Below, piece after piece: positions 1 through 8,209 of a stretch of DNA of 49,746 bases; the first letter of the stretch is position 1, and every line of letters starts with the position of its first letter. Source of the stretch: Planctomycetaceae bacterium (GTDB taxonomy: Bacteria; Planctomycetota; Planctomycetia; Planctomycetales; Planctomycetaceae); the NCBI GenBank assembly GCA_021732845.1, contig JAKFUF010000157.1, positions 1 to 49,746 on the forward strand. The letters are read 5' to 3'. The translations under genes were made by a program, and so were the position numbers. The notes under the pieces are model-generated. The model ran no database searches. It saw nothing but the letters and a program-made list of their open reading frames with translations, and was not told the DNA's origin.

Positions 1-377
1 GCCTCCTTGGGTGTGAACACACGGGACGTTTCGACAACTCCCCTATGTTTCCCCAACGGAGGCACTTTCTTCCACCGTCAACACCGAAAAACCCGCCGTT
101 TTCCACAGCGGATGACCGGTTACACCCCTTTCATTTGAGCGGCACGGCGCACCCCCGCGATGCCGCATGTGGGCTCAACCCCAACTGCGTTCGCGGCGCG
201 TTTTCTCGGGCCGTGGCCAAAACGAAAAACCCTCCGGAAGGGCACCGTCGAGTCCGACTGCCGGGCGTTGCGGCCCGGCAGTCGGTTCGAACGATGTTCC
301 CACGGAGGTCTTTAGGCGGGTCGGACGAAAACCAGCCTGGCTTCAGTCGTCGTTACGCATCCCCGAGGGGACTGAAC
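1..377. other. Intergenic region, no gene seen
   Basis: No credible coding sequence is visible. Frames that are open here are GC-biased and shadow the Cys-rich gene on the other strand. The stretch holds a strong hairpin (254-285) and, near 134-147, a short word (GCGGCACGGCGCA) that also begins the dispersed repeat at 18064. Confidence 0.5.
254..285 (-). terminator. Strong hairpin, probable terminator of the Cys-rich gene
   Basis: A perfect 13-bp stem (254-266 with 273-285) closes a 6-nt loop. It lies about 95 bases beyond the stop of the minus-strand Cys-rich gene. There is no U-run directly after the stem, but a second weak hairpin (230-242) followed by five Ts in the minus-strand sense (225-229) comes next. 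Confidence 0.5.
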
Positions 378-995
378 TCAGTTGCAGCAGCGGGGAGCAC
401 AGCAGCTCGGAGCGGCGGGAGCACAGCACTTCGGAGCACAGTGGTGAACCGGGGCACAGCAGGTCGGGGCACAGTGGTGAACTGGGGCACAGCAGGTCGG
501 TGCAGCCGGAGCACAGCACTTCGGAGCACAGCACTTCTTGAACCAGCCACGGAACGGGTTGCAACGGGGCTTGCAGCACTTCTGGCAGCTATTGCAGCCA
601 CCGCAAACCGGGCCGCAGGAAGGACCGCAGGTGGAGACAGGAGCACAGCAGCTAGGAGCGGCTGGGCCACAGGTCGGGCCACAGGTTGGGCCACAAGCAG
701 GAGCGGCGGGAGCACAGCAGGTCGGAGCGACAGGAGCGATGGGGGCACAGCAGGTCGGAGCGGCGGGAGCACACGCAGGTCCGCACGCGGGAGCGGCTGG
801 GGCACAGCAGCTTGGAGCGGCGGGAGCGCAGCAGCTTGGGGCGGACGAGCAGCAGCTATGAACGTTGCAGCCCTTGTCCCAACCGCAGCAGGACTTCGTC
901 TTGCAGCACCGCATGAAATCAAAGCACCCTGCCTTTGCGTCAGTCACGCTGGCGCAACACACGAGCAGAGCTGCGGAAATTGTGAACCACTTCAT
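378..995 (-). CDS. Secreted cysteine-rich CCAP-repeat protein
   Basis: Protein of 205 residues. The first 22 residues (MKWFTISAALLVCCASVTDA) look like a Sec signal peptide, so the product should be exported. The rest is low-complexity: repeats of the form S/TCCAPAAP, CGPxCGP and PVHHCAP, with paired cysteines throughout and a shorter segment (CNSCQKCCKPRCNPFRGWFKKCC) in the middle. Cys, Pro and Ala dominate. The pattern suggests a disulfide-linked or metal-binding envelope or extracellular structural protein; this is inference, and no named family is recognised. Three other frames over this region stay open only because the repeat is periodic and GC-rich. The signal peptide and repeat logic favour this frame. 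It is transcribed alone. Confidence 0.8.
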   Translation of the reverse strand: MKWFTISAALLVCCASVTDAKAGCFDFMRCCKTKSCCGWDKGCNVHSCCSSAPSCCAPAAPSCCAPAAPACGPACAPAAPTCCAPIAPVAPTCCAPAAPACGPTCGPTCGPAAPSCCAPVSTCGPSCGPVCGGCNSCQKCCKPRCNPFRGWFKKCCAPKCCAPAAPTCCAPVHHCAPTCCAPVHHCAPKCCAPAAPSCCAPRCCN

Positions 996-1648
996 TGATT
1001 AATCTCCAGGGGAAAACGTACGAATGTGGGGGTGAAGGCGAACAACGGATGTGGAAGCCACCCAGGGTCAGGTCGTCCCCTGGCGGAGCATCGGGCGTCC
1101 ATCGGGTTTCGTCACCTTCATGTCACCGCAAGATTAAAATCGTCCCAAGTGAGCCACACCCATCACGCCAAACGACCGCTCAAACAGGGCGGTGTCCCGA
1201 CAAGTTCCGAAGATGCCGGATCTTCCGAACAGTAGGCACTGCCAGCTCTTTCCCTACAGGAATACTCACCGGCGGCGGCAAGGTTTGACAGGAAAAATGA
1301 CTCAATGACCAATGTCCCAATGACCAATGCGCTGCGCCAAAGCCCCTGGGTCAGGCGGTGAACTCCGATTGTTCCGGCGGGAGCGGCTATAGGGGAGGCG
1401 CTGCGCGAATGACTCAATGTCCAAGGTTCCAATGACCAATGTTTCGGGACAGGACGATCGCGCCGCTCCGACATGGCGGGCGGCATTGGTCATTGCCTCA
1501 TTGGTCATTGGGTCATTCGTGGACGGAGTCCGCGCGCTGTGAAGTTCATTTCAGATGCGTTAAGCTTCGACGCTTGGGCTCCTTGCTGGAGCTGTCTCAC
1601 GAATGGATGCTCCGGTTGAACCGGATTTTGATGATGCGGGAGTGACGG
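996..1648. repeat. Intergenic region with inverted ATGACCAATG repeats
   Basis: This 650-base gap has no convincing gene. It carries several copies of the word ATGACCAATG in one orientation (about 1304-1329 and 1430-1440) and its complement CATTGGTCAT (about 1484-1513), giving an inverted-repeat element of about 210 bp. Similar words recur at 7545-7572 and near 37093 and 37126, so this is a dispersed element family of the genome. Confidence 0.55.
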
Positions 1649-3760
1649 ATGGCGGACAATATCGATCCTTACGCGCTGTGTCCCTGTGGCAGCGGCAAGA
1701 AAATCAAATTCTGCTGCCAGGATGTGGCGACGGAGATGAGCCGCATTGTCCGGATGAATCAAACCGGGCAGACGGAACTGGCGCGGCAGATGCTCGCCGC
1801 GCTGGCGGTGAAGCCCCATCCGGGCGCGTGGACGCGGTCGTGGATCAAGGGTGTGCAGTTCGTCACCCACCCCGACCATTACAGCGAAGAGGCGCAGGGT
1901 TATCTGCGGGAGAGCCTGAAAGAGAATCCGCTCAATCCGCTGTCGACGGTGATGGAAGCCACACGATTGATGCAGGAGCAGGGGTTCCCGGCGGCCCAGG
2001 CGGCTTTCGAGCAGGCACTGATCGCCAACAAAGGCCGCCGCACGGAGCCCCTGGGAGCACTGGCGCAGTGGATTGTCCGGCATCTTCTGGGGGAGGGGGC
2101 CGTCTCCGCGAGCATTCGCTTTGGCGAGATCGCCGCGGGCCACATCCCTGAGGACAAGGTTGAAGACTATCAGGAGTCGTTGCGCAACCGGCAGTTCAGC
2201 TACATCGCCCGCGTGGGGTTCACGCCACGGCAGTTGCCGGAGCCCAGCACGCAGTCCGAACAGTATGCCAGCGCCGGCGAATTGCTGGCGGTGGGAGCTT
2301 CGGCTCAGGCCGCCAAGCTGTTTGACGCGATTGCCCACGCCGAACCGGCACCCGCCAACTGGATCAATGCCGGGATTGCCCACGCCTGGGGCTGCGAACA
2401 CAAACAGGCCGTGGCTGCCTTCCGCAAGGCGGCGGCCCTGGCCCGCGACTCGAATTTCGACCTGGCCGTCGAAGCGGAAACCCTGGCACAGCAAGTGGAA
2501 ATTGAAGTCTTGCTGCCCCGCGCCATGGCCTCCAGCGGACGGTATACCGTCAAGGATCTGGAACAGACCAAAGAACGGCTGGCCACCCAGCCCCGGCTGC
2601 ATCCACTCCGGGAGATGCCCGGGGCGGCAGCCCAATTCCTGCTGCTGGACCGGCCGGCCGATCCGCCATCCAGCCTCTCGCTGGCAGAGCTGCCGCGGGT
2701 GCTGGGCGTGGTTGTGCTGACAGTCGCGGGTGTTCTGGTCATCGAAGTCGGGCCGGGCACGGACCTGACGATGTGCGAAAACGCCGTGGCCGACATGCTG
2801 GGCTACGAGCTGCTGCCGTTGGACGAGATCGAGGAGAACCCCAATGGGGCGGCCGAACGTCAGCCGCTCAGTCCCAACCGGTACTTCCTGAATCACCTGA
2901 CCATATCCCAGCAGAAAACGGTGGAGAAGTCCGAATTTCATGAGGTGGTGGACCAGGTCTGGCCACACATGAAGCTGTCCGCCCTGGGAGGGAAAACTCC
3001 CCGCGAGGCGGCGGGAGTGCCGGAACTGCGCGTGGCTCTGGCCGCCGCCATTTTCCAGTTGGACGCGCACTGTTCCCGGCTGGGCAACGCCTTGGATGTC
3101 GAACTCATCCGCAGCCGTTTCGGGTTGCCGCCCGCCGAGATCATTGAACTTCCGGCCGGGCAAAGCCTGGAAACGGTGACCGCACTCGAACTGCTGCGGC
3201 TGGATCTGTCGAGCCTGGATGACGATGCGATCATGCGGGTGATGCAGTTCAGCGTCGACTTTGGGCATGACATGTTCACCTCGCGGGTGACCATGGATGT
3301 GCTGGGCCGGCCGAAACTGCTGGAAAAAGGGATGCCTTCGCAGTTGCATTTGCAACTGGCGCGGCTCAGCGTGCAGCGGTTCAGCTATGAAGAGGCATTG
3401 GCGTGGCTGCAGCGCGGCAAGCGCGAGCTGGAGGCCGACCGCGAGGCCGACCTGAACGACCGCCTGGGGTTCGAGTTGGATGAATTCATGATCCGCTCGC
3501 AGATCCCCAACGATCCGCAATTGCCGAAAGTCGCCGAACACCTGTGGAACTTCTACGCCCGCAAAATTCCACAGGTTCGGCAGCAGGTGATCGGCCTGCT
3601 GCTGCGGTCTGGACTGCCCGGGCCGTGGGAGAACCCCAGCCTACTCGTTGGCGGTGAATTCCCACTGGCCGGTAGTCAGTTGTGGACTCCGGAACTGGAA
3701 CGGGAGCCCTCAGCCAGCTCGCCGACGGCCACGAAGCTGTGGGTGCCTGGGCAGTCGTGA
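1649..3760 (+). CDS. SEC-C motif and TPR-like protein
   Basis: Protein of 703 residues. Residues 11-23 (CPCGSGKKIKFCC) are a textbook SEC-C zinc-binding motif, CxC-x8-CC, as found at the end of SecA and in many unrelated proteins. Residues from roughly 200 to 280 contain helical-hairpin repeats resembling TPRs (ALFDAIAHAEP-type and AFRKAAALARD-type segments). The remainder is helical and unassigned. No signal peptide is present, so it is probably cytoplasmic. The role is unknown; a zinc-stabilised protein-interaction scaffold is the most one can infer. A 678-aa open frame lies antisense to it, but only this strand shows a recognisable motif, and a hairpin terminator follows immediately. ATG start at 1649; the motif begins ten residues in. 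Confidence 0.85.
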   Translation: MADNIDPYALCPCGSGKKIKFCCQDVATEMSRIVRMNQTGQTELARQMLAALAVKPHPGAWTRSWIKGVQFVTHPDHYSEEAQGYLRESLKENPLNPLSTVMEATRLMQEQGFPAAQAAFEQALIANKGRRTEPLGALAQWIVRHLLGEGAVSASIRFGEIAAGHIPEDKVEDYQESLRNRQFSYIARVGFTPRQLPEPSTQSEQYASAGELLAVGASAQAAKLFDAIAHAEPAPANWINAGIAHAWGCEHKQAVAAFRKAAALARDSNFDLAVEAETLAQQVEIEVLLPRAMASSGRYTVKDLEQTKERLATQPRLHPLREMPGAAAQFLLLDRPADPPSSLSLAELPRVLGVVVLTVAGVLVIEVGPGTDLTMCENAVADMLGYELLPLDEIEENPNGAAERQPLSPNRYFLNHLTISQQKTVEKSEFHEVVDQVWPHMKLSALGGKTPREAAGVPELRVALAAAIFQLDAHCSRLGNALDVELIRSRFGLPPAEIIELPAGQSLETVTALELLRLDLSSLDDDAIMRVMQFSVDFGHDMFTSRVTMDVLGRPKLLEKGMPSQLHLQLARLSVQRFSYEEALAWLQRGKRELEADREADLNDRLGFELDEFMIRSQIPNDPQLPKVAEHLWNFYARKIPQVRQQVIGLLLRSGLPGPWENPSLLVGGEFPLAGSQLWTPELEREPSASSPTATKLWVPGQS

Positions 3761-3764
3761 GGCA

Positions 3765-3803
3765 AAATCTCAGATCAGACTTCAGAGTGAAGATCTGAGA
3801 TTT
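3765..3803 (+). terminator. Hairpin terminator after the SEC-C gene
   Basis: A perfect 12-bp stem (3765-3776 with 3792-3803) begins 4 bases after the stop codon. The loop itself can form a small CTTCA/TGAAG stem. The stem is AT-rich at its base (AAATCT/AGATTT), giving a T-rich end on either strand. Confidence 0.7.
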
Positions 3804-3904
3804 GCGACTCCACTTGGCCGCACCTCTGAAGACCGCCTAGAGTCACAGCGAACCCTGATTCTCGTAGCCATTCATTCCTCGGTCCTAACTTGCTTGGAAC
3901 CGCC

Positions 3905-4735
3905 ATGAGTCGATGCCCAGCCTGCGATGAACGGATCGCCGAGACCGACCGGGAATGCCCCAGTTGCGGCGAGTCGCTCGCCCCGCCCAAGAAGAAGGGC
4001 AACAACACCGTGTTGGTGGTGCTGCTGACCATTGCCGGCCTGGGCGTCATGGCGATGTGCGCGCTGCCGATCCTGATCGCGCTGCTGCTGCCGGCTGTTC
4101 AACAGGCGCGGGTGGCAGCCCGCCGCGCTCAGTCGAAAAACAATCTCAAAATGATTGGGTTGGCAGAGCACATGTACTCAGACGTGCATGTGACCTTCAC
4201 ACCCAGCGGCAGCTTCGGGGAGAATGATACGCCGCATCACAGTTGGCAGACGATGCTGCTGCCCATGATGGATCAGCAGCCTCTCTACAACACGATTGAT
4301 CAATCAGCCCCGTGGACCGATCCGGCTCAACGAGCGGCGTTCACGCAAAAGGTGCCATCGTACCTCGATCCCAACCAGGCCATGGTGACCAGTGCCGACG
4401 GGCTCGCGCTGACGCATTACACCATCAATGCGAATCTGGCGGGGCCGAACAAGGCGATGAAGCTCGGGGAGGTGACAGATGGCCTCTCGAACACGATCAT
4501 GTTGGGTGAGGTGGCAACCGGATTCGTCCCTTGGGGTGATCCCTCCAACGCGCGCGACCCGGCGTTGGGGATCGGAAAAGGGCTTGGGATGTTCGGGAGT
4601 AATTATTTTGGTGGCGCGAACATCGTCATGGCAGACGGAGCGGTTCGTTTCCTGTCCGAGAACATCGATCCAGCGGTGTTGAAGGCGCTCAGCACACCGA
4701 ACGGTGGGGAGACAGTCAGGGACACCGACTTCTAA
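3905..4735 (+). CDS. Zinc-ribbon DUF1559 (prepilin-like) protein
   Basis: Protein of 276 residues. An N-terminal zinc ribbon has Cys 4, 7, 18 and 21 (MSRCPACDE ... CPSCGESL). A hydrophobic helix follows at about 32-60, then the DUF1559 signature LLPAVQQARVAARRAQSKNNLKMIG and, near the end, the H-x9-DG-like element ADGAVRFLSENIDP. DUF1559 proteins are abundant in planctomycetes and normally start with a type IV pilin-like methylation site. Here the pilin-like leader is replaced by a cytoplasmic zinc ribbon, suggesting membrane anchoring with the DUF1559 domain outside. The ATG at 3905 is preferred over an in-frame TTG at 3890. It is probably transcribed alone, after the terminator of the SEC-C gene. 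Confidence 0.85.
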   Translation: MSRCPACDERIAETDRECPSCGESLAPPKKKGNNTVLVVLLTIAGLGVMAMCALPILIALLLPAVQQARVAARRAQSKNNLKMIGLAEHMYSDVHVTFTPSGSFGENDTPHHSWQTMLLPMMDQQPLYNTIDQSAPWTDPAQRAAFTQKVPSYLDPNQAMVTSADGLALTHYTINANLAGPNKAMKLGEVTDGLSNTIMLGEVATGFVPWGDPSNARDPALGIGKGLGMFGSNYFGGANIVMADGAVRFLSENIDPAVLKALSTPNGGETVRDTDF

Positions 4736-4780
4736 CTTGCGGCCGCGCTGCCGGGCTGGACACCCCACTACAATTCCGCC

Positions 4781-6472
4781 ATGCCGACCGACACTGACGC
4801 GCTGCTTGCGGACCTGCTGGAAAAACTGACTGACCGTCAGCGACGCGGCGAACGTGTCGACCTGGCCGAAGAGATCCGGCTGCATCCCGATCTGGCCAGC
4901 GAGATTCGCGAACTGTGGGCGACGGTGCAGATCGCCGATGAGTTTGCCAGCGGCGATGCCCTGGGCGACCCGCTGGGCTCCGACGATCCCGCTGAACTCT
5001 CAAGCGGTGTCGCCCCGCGCTGGTTTGGCGACTATGAGCTGCTGGAGGAGTTGGGCCGGGGCGGGATGGGGGTGGTGTACCGGGCTCGGCAGTTGAGCCT
5101 CGGGCGGGTCGTGGCTCTCAAGTTGATCCTGCGCGGCGAATTCGCTTCCGCCGCGGAGATCGGGCGGTTTCGTGTCGAAGCCGCAGCCGGAGCGCAGGTC
5201 GAACATCCGCACATCGTGCCGGTCTACGAGGTGGGGGAGGTCGACGGCCAGCCGTTCTTCACCATGAAGTACATCGCTGGCACCACACTCTCCCGCAAGC
5301 TGGCCGAAGGACCACTGTCGGCCCGCGACACCGCCGAGCTGATGCTGCCCGTCTGCCTGGCGATTGCCGACGCTCATCAACGGGGCGTGGTCCACCGCGA
5401 CCTGAAGCCATCCAACATCCTCATTGACCAGCAGGGACAGCCCCATGTCAGCGATTTTGGCTTGGCCAAGCGGCTGAACCTGCCAACAACCATGCGCGAG
5501 GTAACGCCATCACTGGAAGAGCTGAAGCGGGAAGGAGATAGCCGCTCGCTGACCCACACCGGCGACATTCTGGGCACGCCGAGCTACATTTCGCCGGAGC
5601 AGGCGGCAGGCAATCGTGGCGAAGTGGGGCCGGCCTCTGATGTGTACAGCCTGGGGGCGATCTTGTATCAGTGCCTCACTGGCCGGCCGCCGTTTCAGGC
5701 AGCCTCACCGGTCGATGTGCTGTTGATGGTGCTGGATCAGGATCCGCTGCTGCCGCGCGTGGTGAACCCGCGGGCTGATCCCGATCTGGAAATGATCACC
5801 CTGAAGTGCCTCCAAAAGCCGCCGGATCTGCGGTATGTTTCCGCCGCCGCGCTGGCCGACGACCTGAGGGCGTTTCTCGCCAGCGAACCGATCGCGGCCC
5901 GCTCGACGAACATCGGGCAGTTGTTCAGCCGTCTGCTGCGCGAGACGCACCACGCGGCGGTCCTGGAGAACTGGGGCCTGCTCTGGATGTGGCACAGCCT
6001 CGTGCTGCTGGTGTTGTGCGTCATCACCAACGTCCTCAAGCTCAACGCCGTGACTTCGTTCAAGCCCTACCTGTCGGTGTGGATCATCGGACTGGGAACG
6101 TGGGCGGCGGCGTTTTGGGCGCTTCGCCGCCGCGCGGGGCTGATCACCTTCGTGGAACGCCAGATCGCCCACATCTGGGCTGGCAGCGTCATCTGCAGTT
6201 GCATGCTGTTCCTGATCGAGATCCAGCTCAAGCTCGAAGTCCTGCAGCTTTCGCCCGTGCTCGGCTTGATCAGCGGCATGGTCTTCTTGTGCAAAGCCGG
6301 AATCCTCACCGGAGCCTTCTACGTCCAGGCCCTCGCCCTGTTCCTGACGGCGATCGTCATGGCCGCGTTTCCTGACTACGGCATCTCGATCTTTGGCCTG
6401 GTCTCGGCGATCTGCTTCTTCGTGCCGGGACTCAAGTACTACCGGCAGCGCCGTGTGGGGCAGACGGCGTGA
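4781..6472 (+). CDS. Membrane Ser/Thr protein kinase
   Basis: Protein of 563 residues. Residues 1-80 form a helical extension of the kind common in planctomycete kinases (DLAEEIRLHPDLASEIRELW). The Hanks-type kinase domain runs from about 85 to 370: glycine loop LGRGGMGVVY (91-100), ATP-binding Lys 114 in VALK, catalytic HRDLKPSN (205-212), DFG (225-227) and GTPSYISPEQA. All key residues are present, so it should be active. The C-terminus (about 400-560) holds five or six hydrophobic helices instead of the usual extracellular WD40 or PQQ repeats, so the kinase is bound to the membrane by a polytopic module. It starts 45 bases after the DUF1559 gene and may share its transcript. Substrates are unknown. 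Confidence 0.92.
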   Translation: MPTDTDALLADLLEKLTDRQRRGERVDLAEEIRLHPDLASEIRELWATVQIADEFASGDALGDPLGSDDPAELSSGVAPRWFGDYELLEELGRGGMGVVYRARQLSLGRVVALKLILRGEFASAAEIGRFRVEAAAGAQVEHPHIVPVYEVGEVDGQPFFTMKYIAGTTLSRKLAEGPLSARDTAELMLPVCLAIADAHQRGVVHRDLKPSNILIDQQGQPHVSDFGLAKRLNLPTTMREVTPSLEELKREGDSRSLTHTGDILGTPSYISPEQAAGNRGEVGPASDVYSLGAILYQCLTGRPPFQAASPVDVLLMVLDQDPLLPRVVNPRADPDLEMITLKCLQKPPDLRYVSAAALADDLRAFLASEPIAARSTNIGQLFSRLLRETHHAAVLENWGLLWMWHSLVLLVLCVITNVLKLNAVTSFKPYLSVWIIGLGTWAAAFWALRRRAGLITFVERQIAHIWAGSVICSCMLFLIEIQLKLEVLQLSPVLGLISGMVFLCKAGILTGAFYVQALALFLTAIVMAAFPDYGISIFGLVSAICFFVPGLKYYRQRRVGQTA

Positions 6473-6476
6473 GCGT

Positions 6477-6909
6477 TTAAGCTGATTCCGGCGGCGTTTC
6501 GACCTGAATCGGGACGCTGCCAGGGGTCTCATAGATGACTCGACCCCGACAAAAGCGTGACATCTTGAACATGGCACCAATGACGATTTCTGTCTTGCGG
6601 TTGTCGTAAGTCATCTCTGGAACATGGCAGTGCCCCGGATCTTCTGCTGTTGGGGAGGCGACAATGGTGAGTCCAAGATCTTTGATCTCCCGCGCCGTCA
6701 GCCAAACGACCGCGTAGCCATTTTTGGATGGTCCCTTTGCCGCGTCTTCGGGCTTGGTGATTGCCGCTCGCGTGAGGGAAATTCCATCCGCATCGTACTC
6801 TGGGGCCAAATGCCTGTTCGGCAATCATTCCATCCTTGATTGCCGGTGGGCTCTTTGGGATCCGTCGATACACTGTTTCGAATTCATCAATCATTTCCGG
6901 CGGCATCAT
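6477..6909 (-). pseudogene. Unknown protein, frameshifted second gene of a pair
   Basis: Reading from the ATG at 6909 gives MMPPEMIDEFETVYRRIPK and runs to EQAF, after which the sense changes. The downstream frame continues with LAPEYDADGISLTRAAI and ends at 6477. Removing one base from the AAA at 6808-6810 (TTT in the coding sense) joins the two halves as ...MIAEQALAPEYDADG..., a smooth protein of about 143 residues. So this is one gene with a +1 frameshift, either a recent mutation or a sequencing error. No family is recognised; residues such as YAVVWLTAREIKDLGL suggest a small alpha/beta domain. Its start overlaps the stop of the upstream gene (ATGA), so the two are translationally coupled and probably act together. 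Confidence 0.65.
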
Positions 6910-7373
6910 TCTTTACGACTCGGATGTGCCCAGATTTGCCGCAAAAAAATGCCGCCATCACGAATTCCGATGTATTCCGCCGAACCATCTGAATCAAACA
7001 CGACTTTTTCGGTGGCGTTTCCGATCTGCTTCTCGAAGACCACGCCGCCATCGCCGGTTGGAAGAATGAACGTCGGCGGGACACATCCGCGTTGGTACAT
7101 TCGAAATCCCAACTGCTTGGCACGCTTCAATGCCACAGGTGTTGGAGGGCGGGATTCCCCGTCATCACACAGACTCGGATCGTCGAGCCAGCGCCCCACA
7201 TCGCGCAGAAAATCGAACCACACGTCGTGCTTCGGAGCACAATCCGCAGTGTTGAGAGCGGTCTCGATCTGCTCCAGCATCACCGGTTCGATTTCCTCGG
7301 GCTCGATCTTCTCCGGCGTGGGTCGCGCCCACTCGTGGTTTGAGCAGCCCGGAGATTCAACGAGAGGATTCAT
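6906..7373 (-). CDS. Unknown protein, first gene of a coupled pair
   Basis: Protein of 155 residues, soluble, no signal peptide. Residues about 90-150 (VALKRAKQLGFRMYQRG ... PTGDGGVVFEKQIG ... VVFDSDGSAEYIGI) look like a compact beta-rich domain with two antiparallel repeats of the form GGVVFE / KVVFDSDG. No named family is recognised. A GAGG box lies five bases before the ATG. The stop overlaps the start of the frameshifted downstream gene by ATGA, the usual arrangement for a two-protein module. Function unknown; a toxin-antitoxin-like or immunity pair is conceivable from the size and coupling but nothing in the sequence proves it. Confidence 0.75.
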   Translation of the reverse strand: MNPLVESPGCSNHEWARPTPEKIEPEEIEPVMLEQIETALNTADCAPKHDVWFDFLRDVGRWLDDPSLCDDGESRPPTPVALKRAKQLGFRMYQRGCVPPTFILPTGDGGVVFEKQIGNATEKVVFDSDGSAEYIGIRDGGIFLRQIWAHPSRKE

Positions 7374-7584
7374 TTCAACCTCTGGAGTTGGGTTGGCAGT
7401 GACCTGCCCCGATCAAGATTCGGGGTTTATTTAGAAGAGGGCTGTCGTCTCGGGCTGAAAAATGTTGTGAGGACAACGACCTGTAGTGATTCTACCGGAA
7501 TTCGCATGTCGCGGTACAACCGAAAAAGACGTGGCAAATTTTGGTCATTGTGACATTGGTCATTGAGTCATTGCGCAGCAAAAA

Positions 7585-7611
7585 CCCCACGCCACCAGGG
7601 GCGGCGTGGGG
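7585..7611 (-). terminator. Intrinsic terminator of the small 85-aa gene
   Basis: A perfect 9-bp GC-rich stem (7585-7593 with 7603-7611) is followed, in the minus-strand sense, by five Ts (7584-7580). This is a classical rho-independent terminator 28 bases after the stop at 7640, and it supports that small gene being real. Confidence 0.8.
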
Positions 7612-7639
7612 TCTTGTGTGTCGGCCTCTCAAGAAAGGG

Positions 7640-7897
7640 CTATGAAACCCCTGCCAGCGCGTGATCCAAGATCGCGAATTCCTTGGCGACCAGAATTTCC
7701 GCAGTGGTGGAATTCCAGCCACGGAAATAGGCGGCCGCGCGGCCGCGGTGCGGGTTGCGGTAGAGGACGCGGTCGCCCTCCACGACGAGGTACATGCGAC
7801 GCCGCCGGTGGCGGCCGCGTTTGCGCACAATGCGCGGTCCCCCCTGTTCTTTGGGGTTTGACACAATCAATCGGGTCTGAACATCGGATCCCTTCAT
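7640..7897 (-). CDS. Small basic protein of unknown function
   Basis: Protein of 85 residues from the ATG at 7897 (MKGSDVQTRLIVSNPKEQGG). The middle is very basic (RIVRKRGRHRRRRMYLVVEG), followed by GDRVLYRNPHRGRAAAYFRGWNSTTAEILVAKEF. The basic tract suggests nucleic-acid binding, as inference only; no family recognised. A GGAG box stands two bases before the ATG, which is close, so an upstream in-frame start as far as 8050 remains possible. The intrinsic terminator at 7585-7611 directly behind it argues that it is expressed. Between it and the previous gene pair (7374-7584) lies another copy of the ATGACCAATG-type repeat. Confidence 0.5.
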   Translation of the reverse strand: MKGSDVQTRLIVSNPKEQGGPRIVRKRGRHRRRRMYLVVEGDRVLYRNPHRGRAAAYFRGWNSTTAEILVAKEFAILDHALAGVS

Positions 7898-8152
7898 GGC
7901 TCCAACTACCTGTTGCTGAGACTTCCTGTACGCCAGGAAGCAAGTGGCCCGGCCCTGCCGGAACAAAGGTGCCCACTCCTGTTGTCGCATGTGCCGGCCA
8001 GAGCCCTCGGCCGAGTCTCCAGAAACCGCGTCCGGCACATCACCCGCCATCCGTGTTCACGCCCGTCTTGAGGCGGAACTTCGCGAGGCACAAGGCAGTG
8101 TCCTTGTGTTCAGCACTTTAGCCGTAGCGGAGGTGGGAAGCAACAGGAAATC

Positions 8153-8174
8153 GCACCACAAAGTCTTGTGGTGC
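8153..8174 (-). terminator. Hairpin after nadK
   Basis: A perfect 9-bp stem (GCACCACAA with TTGTGGTGC) and 4-nt loop lie 36 bases after the NAD kinase stop. No U-run follows, so this is a possible rather than certain terminator. Confidence 0.45.
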
Positions 8175-8209
8175 GTGTGTTCAGTAGCCACCAAGGGGAG
8201 CCAGACCGG

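Noticed and set aside
1505-3541. A 678-residue open frame on the minus strand
   Set aside because: It is antisense to the SEC-C gene, is rich in Gln, His, Arg and Gly as shadow frames are, and has no motif. The plus strand has a clear SEC-C motif and a terminator.
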